A stretch of DNA of 64,000 nt from Malus domestica (taxonomy: Eukaryota > Streptophyta > Magnoliopsida > Rosales > Rosaceae), in assembly GCF_042453785.1 (NCBI RefSeq), contig NC_091674.1, positions 7,184,001-7,248,000 of the forward strand. Reading direction: 5' to 3'. A program made the translations under genes and the position numbers. Shown piece after piece: positions 33,691 to 46,187 of this stretch. The notes beneath the pieces are model-generated. The model was not told the DNA's origin. It ran no database searches and was given only the letters and a program-made list of their open reading frames with translations. Positions within the stretch are counted from its first letter, which is position 1; each line of letters opens with the position of its first letter.

Positions 33691-35648
33691 GCTGATCGAA
33701 ATAATTTTAAAGTTGAAGGAAGTTGCTGCATAAGAGGTAATTGTAATCCCCTTGTTTTATGCATCTATTGCTGGTTTTGGCTCTATTTCTTTCCTTTGTT
33801 TTTTCGTTTTCAAGTCGTCGCTTAGTAAGTAATGAGAAGAAGAGCTTTGCTTGGTTGTTGATTTTTTTTGTTTTCTTCCATGTCATAGTCTTTCATTTGA
33901 TTGTTGTAGCTGGAGGAACTAAACCTTGTTAAGCATGAAGGAGGTTGACAAAAGGAAAACCCCAAATACTAAAAACACTAAGCGGACTGAAAGAACTGAA
34001 AGGAGAGACAATAAACCGAATCAAGGGAATGACAGCAAGACATTGAATGGAAAAGAAATTGAATCCAAGGACTCTTATGCTAAAACAGACCCCAGTATGT
34101 TAGTAAGTGATTCAAACACGGGCACAGAGCTTTCTGAAGTTAATGAAAACTTGGTTATACATTATGTAGATGATGTCAACAGGTTTGAGGAGGTGCCTCA
34201 AGATATGAAAGCTACTCCAATGACTTCCAAAGAGAACATGGATGACGAGGTGTCAGACTGCGAGACAATAAAGGACTCTGTATCATCTCAAGGGGATTCA
34301 CCTACCCTTGAGGATGAGAAAGTTGAAAGAGCTTCATGGGTACCCAAATCCATTGCAAAGAAGAATTTCTCAAAAAGCTTTTATGGATCTAGGGAGAGAT
34401 CTGGTAGTGAATCTATTAAGTCAAAATCCAAGGGGTTGCATAACACTGCCAAAAAAGTCACTAATTCAAACAACGGGCCTTCGGGAGTTAAAACCAGAAC
34501 TTCTTCTAGGAAAAAGGTTCTTCTGATTGCGAAGTTCCCATTGAACCTTCCTCAGAATCAGTTGAGGAGGTTGATGATGAGCCTATTAAAGAGGTAAGAG
34601 TAAGTGATATCCTTGATGAGGCCTCAAATGGTGCTCAGATTGTGGAAAGTGACCATGAATAGTAAATGCGGAAGAAAATGGCGAACAAGAGGTTGAAATA
34701 GCTTTGGAACGAAATATTGAACAAATGGAAATGCGAATTGAGAAACCTGAAGAAGAGCTGCGAGAAGTTGCCGCTCTTGAAATTTCCCTCTACTCTTTAG
34801 TACCAGAGCATGGGAGCTCTGCGCATAATGTTCACACACCAGCTCGGCGGATTTCTAGACTTTATATCCATGCTTGCAAGAATTGGACTCGGGACAAGCG
34901 AGCGACAATTGCTAAGAATACTGTATCAGGACTTATTTTGATAGCTAAGTCCTGTGGCAATGATGTCCCCAGGTAAAATTATCATGTTATAGTTCCTAGT
35001 GTTACAAATGTTCCCTGATTTCTGGAAAATGATTGATTTTTTCCTTTTGTATGTTAAGGTTGACCTTCTGGTTATCAAACATTGTTGTGCTAAGGGAGAT
35101 CATATCTCAAGCATTTGGCATTTCACGGCAGTTAAGTCCTTCAGTAAAGTTTGAGGAGTCAAATGGGACTAGCAAGAGAAATGAAGTGAAGTCTGCCTCA
35201 CTGAAATGGAGGGGTAGTTCTGGTAGCAAACAAATGAACGGTTTAATGCAATTCGCTGATGACTGGCAAGAGACAGGAACCTTCACAGCTGCATTAGAAA
35301 AAGTTGAATCCTGGATTTTCTCTCGGATTGTTGAGTCAGTATGGTGGCAGGTACACCTACACAACAAAGAACCTCTCATTCTTGCTTTTAACATGTTAAA
35401 GGTGGCTGGGGTCTACATCACGACAATCATATTGTTTAATGGATAAGTTCCATGTTCAAGGCCATTTTTTTCCTTGAAGTGTATACATGAATTTATATAG
35501 ACTGACAATAATTTTTAATTTTGATTGAAAACTTAATTGTCACTTAACCTGTGATTTTTGTAGTAGCTTTGATGTGCTTTTATGTTTTGCTGACCAGAGT
35601 CTTATCTTTTTAGGCTTTGACTCCAAATATGCAATCTCCAGTTGAGAG

Positions 35649-35653
35649 TTCAT
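35649..35653. repeat. left target-site duplication TTCAT of copia element
   Basis: TTCAT immediately precedes the left LTR and is repeated at 40973-40977 immediately after the right LTR. Removing one copy and the element restores codon phase of the host exon. Confidence 0.95.
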
Positions 35654-36142
35654 TGTTTGAAATGGTACCAGGCATATTGTTTTTGGTTGATAAAGATTGA
35701 AACTTGAATAAAAGGTTTGACGAAATTTTGTGTTTGTTTTGGCTCGAGAGAACACAGAAGAGCAAGAGTCACTTTGTATATTTTCTTGATATCCAAAAAA
35801 CAAATTACAAAGACTATATCCTTTTTGTTTCACAGCCGGTCTACAAACCAGAACCTACATCTAGAGGCCTAGTACTCTTCTCCGATCATAAATGATTATC
35901 AGAGGATATCATCCATCCACTTGGAGGAAGATGAGAGTGCTCAGTACAAATAATGGATAAAACACCAGCTGTAATCTTTCTAAAAACAGGGGAAGAAACT
36001 AGCTGTTGAAAAATAAAAAGCTCCTTCTAATTTTAGTAAGGGTCTTCATTTCTTCACACTTTCCTGCTTCCTTTTGACTTCATCTGCAGGATTACCTTCT
36101 GCAGGATACCTCTAAAGAAAGGAGGCAGCTTAATTCTCAACA
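35654..36142 (-). repeat. 3' LTR of copia element
   Basis: 489 bp; starts TGTTTGAAATGG and ends TTCTCAACA on the plus strand. Confidence 0.96.
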
Positions 36143-39100
36143 GCCTCTCCTAAGCTGCTTACTGGCTTTACTCCTAACTTCATCCTCAAGTAATTGAATC
36201 GATCTTTAGGCAAGGCTTTAGTAAATATGTCTGCAAGTTGTTCTTCACTTCTGCAGAACTTCACATTAATCACACCTTCTTGTAGTGCTTCCCTTATAAA
36301 ATGAAACCTCCTATTTATGTGTCTGGTTTTCTGGTGAAAGACAGGATTTTTCACCATGGAGATTGCAGACATGTTGTCACAGAATAAGGGTGTTGCATCA
36401 GCTTGCATTTCTCCAAAATCATCGAGTACAAATCTTAGCCAAATAGCCTGGGCCGTGGCTTCTGCTGCTGAGACATACTCGGCCTCTGCAGTTGATAAAG
36501 CAACTGTATTTTGCTTCACAGACGCCCAAGAGAAAATCCCACTACCAAAGCTAAAAGCATATCCTGAGGTGCTCCTGCAATCATCCTCACTCCCTGCCCA
36601 GTCTGCATCACAAAATCCTACAAGGATTGCATCACTATCTTTTGCATACTCAATTCCATAGCTCAGCGTGCCTTGCACATATCTCAGAACCCTCCTTGCA
36701 ACTCCAAAATGTTTCTTTGTAGGACCATTCATGAACCTTGACAACAAACTAGCAGCATACATCAAATCTGGTCTAGTTGCTGTCAAATACAGAAGACTGC
36801 CCACAATTTTCCTGTACATGGTTTCATCTGCCAATTCACTTCCATCTACCTTCTTGAGCTTCTCACCAGTAGGCAGAGGAATGGAGACAGGTTTGCAGTC
36901 TTCAAGACCAAACCTCACAAGTAATGATTTTGCATACTTGCTTTGATGAATAAATACACCATTTTCAGTTTGTAGGATTCCCATTCCTAGAAAATGATGG
37001 AGTAAGCCTAAATCCGACATCTCATACTTCTGCATCATCTCCATTTTGAACTCACTGAGTAGTGTTTTGCTGCTTCCAGTATACACAATGTCATCAACAT
37101 ATATTGAGACAATAAGTATACCACCTTCTTCATCGGACTTGGTGTACAAAGTAGCTTCACTTGTGCTTCTGATGAAATTGCAGCTGGTGAGATATGCATC
37201 AATCTCACTATACCAGGCTCTAGGTGCCTGTTTTAAACCATACAAGGCCTTCCTTAATTTGTAGACCTTATGACAAGCATTTTTAACTTCAAAACCTTCA
37301 GGTTGTTCAATGTATACCTCTTCTTCAAGTATGCCATTTAAAAACGCAGATTTCACATCTAGTTGGAATAGTTTCCACCCTTTTTGTGCAGCCAAAGCTA
37401 TAAGGGTCCTAATTGTATCCAACCTTGCCACTGGTGCAAAGGTCTCATTGTAATCGATTCCGGGCTTTTGTGCATACCCTTTTGCCACCAGTCTAGCCTT
37501 GTGCTTCTGAACTGTTCCATCTAGATTTAATTTAGTTTTGAACACCCATCTCACCCCAATAACAGGCTTATCCGTGGGTCTATCAACTAGCTGCCAAGTG
37601 TCATTCTTTTCAATCATATCGATTTCTGCATTCATAGCTTCTTGCCATGCTTGATCCTGTGCTGCTTCTTGATAATCTTCTGGTTCAACAAAACTCATGT
37701 GACATCTAGCATATATCTATTCTAGACTCCTTAGTTTTACAGGTGTTAAACTAGGAGTTGAGTTTTGACTTAGTGATTCACTTCGGCTAGTTGATGTACT
37801 GGTTGGGCTCGAACTTGGTTGAGAGCTTTGAGCAGTCTCAACCTGAGTCTCATTTGGACTTTCCTGCACATCACCACCATGTGTTTGATTCTCAAAGACT
37901 AGGGACATCACAGGTGTTTCAACTTGCCTGTATTCCCAACTCCAACACTGATCCTCATTGAATACAACAGTCCTGGAGAGGATTATTTTCTTGGACTGCA
38001 GGTCATAAACTCTATACCCTTTTTCGCAGCTTCCATACCCCATAAAGATACCTTTTCTTGCCTTTTCATCAAACTTTTTTCTTAGCTGTGAAGGTATGTG
38101 AGTATAGCATATGCATCCGAACATTCTCAAATGTTTTATGCCTGGTTTTCTACCTGTGAAGGCTTCAAATGGAGTCTTGCCCTTCACTGAGGTTGTGGGA
38201 CATCTATTCTGCAAGTATACTGCAGTTCCAACTGCTTCAGCCCAAAAAACTACAGGGATATTCTTCTCGGCCATCATTGACCTTGCCATTTCACCAATGG
38301 TTCTATTCATTCTTTCAGCAACTCCATTTTGCTGAGGGGAATATGCAACTGTTAATTGCCTCTCCATTCCAGTGTTAGAACAGAAATCTAAGAATTCATG
38401 AGATGTATATTCACCTCCCCTGTCACTTCGCAGCTTCTTAATCTTGAAACCACTTTGTAGCTCCACAAAGGCTTTAAATTTTTTAAATACATTGAACACA
38501 TCAGATTTGTTTCTAAGAAAGTACACCCAGCACATTCTTGAATAGTCATCGATGAATGTGATGAAGTACCTGTTCCCACCAATGGATTCATTTTGCATTG
38601 GTCCACAGACATCAGTATGTACCAATTCTAGTGGATGGCTTGCTCTCCATGCTTTCTCCTTATCAAATGGTTCTCTGTGCATTTTTCCAGCAATACAACT
38701 CTCACAGATTTCATTCACTTCTGATAGCTCGGGTAAACCAAGTACCATTCCCTCTCTTTGCAATTTTTTTAGGTTGTCAAAACACAAGTGACCCAGCCTT
38801 TTATGCCAGATCCATGACCCTTCTTCAATTGAAGCTCTTTTAGCTACTGGATTTATAGATTCCAAGGACAATGGAAAGCACCTATTTCCAGCCATAGTTA
38901 CCTTGGCTACCACATTTTCAAGATTGCTGTCATCAAAGATTATAGCCATATTACCACCAAACAGGACATAGTAACCGTGTTCCATCATTTGACCAACACT
39001 CAAGAGATTTTCATCTAATCCTGGAACTAACAGAACTTCATTAATGTATCTCTTCCCATGCTTTGTATCTACTACAAGTGTTCCCTTGCCTGTAGCTTGA

Positions 39101-40353
39101 ACCAGATCGCCAGTCCCCATTTTAACTTTGCAGGTAATTGATCTGTCAAGATTCAGTAGCAAAGACTCTTGAGAAGTCATGTGGTTGCTGCAGGCACTAT
39201 CAACAAACCACACGGATCTGTCCTGAGATGTTGATGCTGCGTGACAGGCATAGAACATTGTGCCATTGGTCACACCTTCCTCTTTTGCATAGTTAGCAAC
39301 CTGTTTGTCATTGTTACAATCCTTTGCAGTGTGTCCAAATCTGCCACACTTGCCACATTTTGGTTTTCCCTTATACCTACAAATGCCAAAATGATATTTA
39401 TCACAAGTTTGACATTGTGGTTTCATGACACCTTGACTACTGCTTCCTTGTTTGCTTTGAAAAGTGCTTCTATTTCCCCAACTTCCACCATTTTGATTGT
39501 TCCAACTAGAGTTACCATTGCCATTCCAGTTGCTGCTTTGTGACCAATTTCTTCCTTTCTTGTTTTGTTGCCATTTATGGTTCTGTTTACTCTGTGCACC
39601 TTTATAACTTCCACTAGTACTACCATGAACACTACCTCCAATCTTTAGACTACTAAATGCCCTCTCAGTACCAGTAACCTTGTCCCTTTCATCATGCAGG
39701 TCTTCCCTTTTATCATAGACTTTAACCGAGGCCAAGACTTCCTCAACCCTTATAACATCCAGATCTCTTGTCTCCTCTATTATAGACACTATGGATTTGT
39801 ATCTTCTATTTAAGCTCATTACTAGCTTCTGCACAATCCTTTTCTCAGGCACATCCTCACCTAGTGATTTCAGATTATTCACTATCTCAAAAAACCTAGC
39901 CAAGTAGTCATCTAAGGGTTCACCATCATGCATTCTCAGATATTCAAACTCAGCTCTAATGGCTTGAAGTTTAACAGCTCTTACCTTTTTGTCTCCTCTG
40001 AACTCTCTTCTCAGTATTTCCCAAGCTCCTTTAGCAGTCTTCTCATTTCTGATGCGAGGGAAGAGCTCATCAGTTATGGCTCCCTGAATGAGGCTTAACG
40101 CCTTGGCGTTTTTTATTCTGTCTTCTTTGGAGATAGTGGGTGCTTCTACTGGAGTGTGCTCAGCCTCACTTCCTTCATCTACAGAACCTTCTTCCTCCTC
40201 GGGAGTCTGCTGCGGCTGTATTCCGAGTTCTATCACATCTCATAGATCATGTGCTATGAGGATTGTTTCCATTTTGACAGCCCAAAAATCGTAGTTTGCA
40301 CCATCAAACTGTGGAGTTCGTAAATCTCCACTGGAAGAACTCGATCCCACCAT
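36130..40353 (-). pseudogene. copia gag-pol polyprotein with two in-frame stops
   Basis: The frame runs from ATG at 40353 (MVGSSSSSGDLRTPQFDG) to the stop at 36130, 1407 codons, without frameshift. TGA at 40240-40242 replaces a residue in HDL-x-DVIEL (Trp expected) and TAG at 37717-37719 interrupts SLE-x-IYARCH. Domains in order: gag; a CX2C...C finger and the CCHC knuckle CGKCGRFGHTAKDC (about residue 333); protease with DSACSNHMT; integrase with H-H-C-C (HKRLGHL...CESC) and D-D-E (DVCGPM, SDRGGEY, QNGVAERMN); RT with YVDDIVYTGS; RNase H with DADWAGS and LADIFTKALP. The 3' end of the frame overlaps the LTR by 13 bp. Two stops suggest it was mobilised by a relative's proteins, or that the stops arose after insertion. 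Confidence 0.93.
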
Positions 40354-40471
40354 TTCTTAGTGAGTATCAGTGAATCAACCAACAAAGGAACCACCTTTAA
40401 GATTTTCTGGGTTTCCTTCGGAGCTAGATCTCACCCACAGTATCACGCCCTTCTTCGGAATCAGACCAAGT

Positions 40472-40483
40472 GCTCTGATACCA
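40472..40483 (-). promoter_or_regulatory. copia primer-binding site
   Basis: On the minus strand TGGTATCAGAGC abuts the 5' LTR end, a perfect 12-base match to the complement of initiator tRNA-Met. Confidence 0.95.
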
Positions 40484-40972
40484 TGTTTGAAATGGTACCA
40501 GGCATATTGTTTTTGGTTGATAAAGATTGAAACTTGAATAAAAGGTTTGACGAAATTTTGTGTTTGTTTTGGCTCGAGAGAACACAGAAGAGCAAGAGTC
40601 ACTTTGTATATTTTCTTGATATCCAAAAAACAAATTACAAAGACTATATCCTTTTTGTTTCACAGCCGGTCTACAAACCAGAACCTACATCTAGAGGCCT
40701 AGTACTCTTCTCCGATCATAAATGATTATCAGAGGATATCATCCATCCACTTGGAGGAAGATGAGAGTGCTCAGTACAAATAATGGATAAAACACCAGCT
40801 GTAATCTTTCTAAAAACAGGGGAAGAAACTAGCTGTTGAAAAATAAAAAGCTCCTTCTAATTTTAGTAAGGGTCTTCATTTCTTCACACTTTCCTGCTTC
40901 CTTTTGACTTCATCTGCAGGATTACCTTCTGCAGGATACCTCTAAAGAAAGGAGGCAGCTTAATTCTCAACA
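40484..40972 (-). repeat. 5' LTR of copia element
   Basis: 489 bp; apparently identical to 35654-36142. Confidence 0.96.
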
Positions 40973-42930
40973 TTCATCTACAAATAAGACGACTGTAAGG
41001 TTGTCAGGACCTGCACTGGGTGATCAGAAGCAAGGTAGCTTTTCTGTCAACCTATGGAAAAATGCTTTCCAGGATGCTTCTCAGCGGCTCTGTCCTGTTC
41101 GAGCAGGGGGGCATAAGTGTGGCTGCTTGCCTGTTTTGGCAAGAATGGTATGAAATCATTGAATATCTATCTAAGAACCCTCTGTGGTTAAATTTTTTTT
41201 CCGTCAGACGTTGGAATTTAATTTCAATCGCCAAAGTTTCTCATCTTCATCATTTATTTTTCACTAGAACATTTGTATGAGCTTTCCTTTTGCTATGGCG
41301 CCTTTTAGGTAATGGAACATTGTGTTGCAAGGCTAGATGTGGCAATGTTCAATGCTATTCTGCGTGAATCGGCCCATGAAATCCCTACTGATCCAGTGTC
41401 AGATCCGATTCTTGATTCCAGGGTTCTACCTATTCCCGCTGGCGACTTGAGTTTTGGGTCTGGTGCTCAACTTAAGAATTCTGTAAGTATCATGCTCATT
41501 TTCACTTAGTTATTTTTCTTCTTTTTAAAACAGAAAGAAATATCTACTTTTGAATGGTTCACAACATTTATAAATGCATTTTCTTAAGGATTCCCAAGGA
41601 AAATTGGTAGTTTGTTGCTTAGAAGGCCTCAATATTGCTATTCCTGTGGTCCTTACCTGGAGATTCTTAGTGCCGGCAACAACTAGTTGGGTTTAGATTG
41701 CTCACTAGTTACTCATAAAACTGTATATGTGAATGTCCTCTTCACCATTTGCTTGAATCCATGACAGGGGCATGACCTGTGCCTCCTTCCTCATAATACT
41801 TTTACGTCCTTGGGTCTTATTTTAGAAAAATGTGATTGCTAGATTTAAATAATGAGGAGGCTTCATGTCGTGCAGGTTGGAAATTGGTCTAGATGGCTAA
41901 GTGATATGTTTGACATGGATGCTGATGATCCCCTGCAAGAAGATCACCCTGGCAGTGAGGACGATGATGGGCAGAGTGGGGATGGTGATAAATCCTTTCT
42001 TCTTCTGAATGCCTTGAGTGATCTTTTGATGCTTCCCAAAGACATGCTTATTGATAGGAGAATCAGAAAGGAGGTTCGTTTTTATAATCTCATTGCCTTC
42101 TTATTGAAGGGAAATGGCTGTGGTTTTAGTTCGACTGCCTCAACTTATCTGAATTTTCTGGCGTCGTTTTCACCTCTCCTTTTGGGCTGATTCAAATTTG
42201 TTTCCTTTCATGTTTACTAGGTCTGCCCATCAATTAGTCTTCCATTAGTTAAGCGGATACTTTGTAACTTCACACCAGACGAGTTCTGTCCAGATGCTGT
42301 CCCAGGAGCTGTATTGGAGGCACTGAATGCCGAGGTATACTTTTGCTTTTATTCAGTTTTTATGTTTTGTGGCCTGATGTGTTTTTGCAATTACAACTGT
42401 GTAGGTTTGAAACATTTGACAACGTTTTTTTCGTGAATCTTTTTAAGGATCTTCTGTTTAATGTTAAAATGTGAAACCAAATGGACCATATTCTGTAGTT
42501 TCTAATGAAGAAATGCGCTTTTGCTATGGCAAAAACAAAATTAACAACGCTGAAGGTTTGACGTACCCTTTCATCATTTCTTCAGAGCATTATGGAGCGC
42601 AGATTGTCAGGAGAACTGGCGAGGAGCTTCCCTTACACAGCGGCACCAGTTGTGTACACCCCGCCTTCCTCAGCTGATGTGGCAGAAAAAGTTTCAGAAG
42701 CAGGAGGAAGTTCGCAACTGGAAAGGAGTGTCTCAGTTGTACAACGAAAGGGATATACAAGTGATGAGGAGCTGGAGGAGTTGGATTCACCACTTTCATC
42801 CATCATTGACAAATTACCATCAACTCCAACTATCGTAGCAAATGGAAATGGAAACGGAAAGCATGAGCATACAGGTCATGCCTGCACGAATGTGAGGTAT
42901 GAACTCCTTCGTGAGGTGTGGTCTGCGTAA

Positions 42931-43701
42931 TTTTCAGAAGAGCGGACTCGACATGTGTATACCCGTTGGTTTTCTGGATCATGAAAGTATGGAGAAAACT
43001 TAAACAGAGCTGTGAATAATGAAATGGAAATATCAAGAGGATTGAGGAAAAAATGTGGCCCTAGCCATTAGTGTTTACGTATATTGTGTTAAGCTGCCAT
43101 CTGATTTAAATTACTCATACGCAATAAACTCGATCTGGAAGAATCTATATTCGAAATGCATCAGAGAGGCTTGAGACTCGAAAAGAGAAAACTAGAAATT
43201 GAAAATGAAATAGTTATCAAACGGGACCTTCATTTCTTCCTTCAATAGTCGATATAGATATAGTGAATTATCCATTCTAATCCCAAAAAATGCTATCAAA
43301 GATGACTCGCTGTTGATTATAATGGCTGGCCAGTGTGTGGCCCAAATCCCCAACCGGTGGTACTAGGTTGACAAATACTATTAAGGCTCGTTCATTCTAG
43401 CCTCGTTTGGTTGGTCGGAATGTAAGAGTGGGAATAAGAATATGATTCATTTCCTTGTCGATGACATAATGAATTGAGATGCAGTTAACAAGTATAACTT
43501 GGCTTTTTCAGTTTCGATCTCTAATTCGACCACTACTACATCAGTTCTGTATCTAAATAGCTGGCTGAATATCATGGATTGCTTCACCATGGGGATTCAA
43601 ATCACTATGCGGGGTAGGCACTTGTTGCTTTCGGTGTCGTTTGACCGGCACCGACGCCCGGCGAGATGTTACTTTGGCGTCTAGTGAGGATTCGACTGGA
43701 C
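42931..43701. other. spacer between convergent genes
   Basis: Contains the 3' UTR of the coiled-coil gene; an AATAAA at about 43127 is a plausible poly-A signal. The rest shows nothing recognisable. Both neighbours transcribe toward it. Confidence 0.5.
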
Positions 43702-46148
43702 TTATAATGTGAAGGTTACTATCTTGCATAGTTTCTGCCAGAGTGAAGCATTCGGATCAGGGAGTATCAGCAGGTGCCTATTGTGATAGAAGAACATAGC
43801 TGCATGTACGAGAAGAGCAAATGCTGAAGAAACCCCAACAAGCAAGAATAATCCCCACAAACTATTGAAGCTAATGGAAGTGGTGGCAGGGTCCCTCTTG
43901 CGACCTGCATCTTTCTTGAACCATTTGTCCTTGATACTCTCTATTTTACCTTGCTCTTGCAGATTAGTGATCACCCTTGAAACATCAAGAGTTAGAGGTG
44001 AACCTTTTGGGAAGGCCTGCACATCACCAAATCAAAGAAGGAATATAATCCCACATGCATGAGAAAACATGCATTTAAATAATAACAAGAATAATAATAA
44101 TCAGATGACTTGTTTTTGTGTGTCTTGGAGCTTGGTCCGAAGTCAATTTGAAAATTATAGGAAATTAGGTTAAGGTAAATAAATAATTTCATATTTGATG
44201 AGCATCTCATAAAATATGTTAAAATACGTGTAGATTCAATCAAAATCCTCATGAATTCTATACAAGTCAAGTAAACTCCCTCAAAAATCCATGTATTCAT
44301 AATTCTTCACAAGTAAACTCCCTCAAACTCCATGTACAATACATCCCCAAAACTAAAATCTTTTGCTAAAATATCTCTTCATAATTTATCTCTTCTTTAA
44401 AGCACAAAATTTTGATTGCCCAAATCCTAGAACTGAAAATATTTTGACCTCAAACAAATTATCACTTTGAATTAATATATTACTGCAAATGTCATTTGAT
44501 GAATGAATTTGTAAAAAGCAGTTTGATAACCTTTTTGTTTTTCAGTTTTCACTTTTTTTATTTTCTGAAAATTTGTTTTTGTTTTTTATTTTTAGTTTTC
44601 ATCCTAAAAACTAAAAGCTACTATTTTGAGTTTCCAAAATTTGTGTTGGTTTTTTTTTCTTCTAAAAAGGTTTTTTAGCCAAAATGGTCATTGATATTTG
44701 CATAACACATCACTTTGGTCCCTAAGATTTGGAATCAATAAAAGTGGTCCATAAAATTGTCCATCATCAATCATTTTGGTCATTCCATGCAAAATTATGT
44801 TAATTAAGGATCAAAATGACAAATATACTCTCAATTTAATAAATAATGTACCAAAATGATTTGACAAAAATTAAGGGTATTTTGGTTATTATTTTCTTAT
44901 TTAATGGAGATTTTTCAAGGAATGATCAAAATGATTGATGGTGGATAAACTCAGGGTCCAATTCTATTGATTTCAAATCTTAAGGACCAAATTGAAGAGT
45001 TATGCAAATCTTAAGGATAATTTTGGCTAAAAAGCCTAAAAAAAATTAAAACTGAATTGGTTATCAAACGTACCTAAGAGACTCAATGTTTCATGGTAAT
45101 GCTTGTGAGAATGCATATCAAAAGAGAAAAAGCAATTAGTAGATTAACTTACGAAGGCAAAACCACTGTCAGCATTGAATAACGTTGGTTCAATCATGGT
45201 ATATTCTGAGCAATAAGTTGAAAGAAATAGGTTCATGAATGGGGTTTCATCAAAGGCAGCAGAAACACCGCCCTTTTCAAAAAGTTGAGCCAACTCTTGT
45301 GTCGATCTGTAGGCCCTAAGCTTTTCCACATGAAACCCTAGTTCATTTGTCAGTAACTCCTGGACAAATGAACCTTCTTGGAAGCCAACAAAGTCTCCAT
45401 TCTTGAGGAGCTGGCCTACGTCAGTAACGGTTGGTTGGAGCTTTTCGACAGTTAACAGCGATGTTAAACTTGCTGTGTAGGTTTGAGTTAATATGAGGAC
45501 TACAAAACACCATACTACCACTACAAACCTAGACAAGTTGCTCACTAGTTGCTCCCCTGTGACAAAAAAAAAGTATAAAAAAGAGTAAGAGATAGCACAT
45601 GGACAATTAATGACGACTAAATAATCTATGGATCCAGATGAAAAGAACACGTACTCTGTGCAAAAACCATGGTTGAGAGGGAGAACCAAAAGCTTACGGC
45701 AGGCCCGCCAGGCCCGCGAAAATCCTCGTTTATCCGGTGTTCAAGAACCCAGATAACGAATCCAATGAGGATGAAACAACAACAGGTTATTACCCAAAGG
45801 TCCCAAGTAAAAGGCTTCAAGAACACCAATGCACCTTGCCTACTTTTGCTATGTTTGATAGGTACCACCATTGATACCCCAGATTCTGTGTAAGGCAATG
45901 TAAAGTCAACATACAGCGACCTATTTGCTCTATTCGTCATATCTCCCACTCCAGCATCATAGTTCTGCCAAGTAATACATGACATAAGATTTTATGAAGA
46001 AATTGGACAGTTTCTGTGAAGAAATTGGATATAGTTTCTGCCATATAAGTAGGTCTCATCTCTTTTAGCAGAATATATAACTTACTTGCACCCAATGTAC
46101 CACTATTGATTTTCATGTCTCTCTCGTCATGGGACCAATTAATCATGT

Positions 46149-46187
<39 letters not shown>

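Larger units (their letters stand above)
35654..40972 (-). mobile_element. young Ty1/copia retrotransposon inserted in an exon
   Basis: 5319 bp, minus strand, with 489-bp LTRs at 35654-36142 and 40484-40972, TG...CA ends, a TTCAT duplication, a perfect primer-binding site and one nearly open polyprotein frame. I see no difference between the LTRs on reading them side by side, so the insertion is very recent. It lies antisense within a coding exon of the coiled-coil gene. Confidence 0.97.
33691..42930 (+). pseudogene. plant coiled-coil protein gene, 'nucleolar protein gar2-like' family, disrupted
   Basis: Exons: 33691-33736 (5' UTR), 33910-34972 (ATG 33935), 35059-35350, 35614-35653 plus 40978-41147 (one exon split by a copia element), 41309-41482, 41876-42073, 42221-42334 and 42586-42930 (TAA). 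All borders are GT-AG. The N-terminus is basic and low in complexity; the middle has a short coiled coil, then LEISLYSLVPEHGSSAHNVH and LTFWLSNIVVLREIISQAF; further on are WSRWLSDMF and LLNALSDLLMLPKDML. I recognise the Arabidopsis At2g42320/At3g57780 type, whose C-terminal half resembles a dilute (DIL) domain; molecular role unknown. The second exon has two -1 frameshifts (A-run at 34511-34515; about 34660). Later exons are otherwise intact, so the damage looks recent. Confidence 0.85.

Noticed and set aside
36356..40294. Many plus-strand ORFs opposite the copia polyprotein
   Set aside because: Shadows of the polyprotein frame on the other strand.
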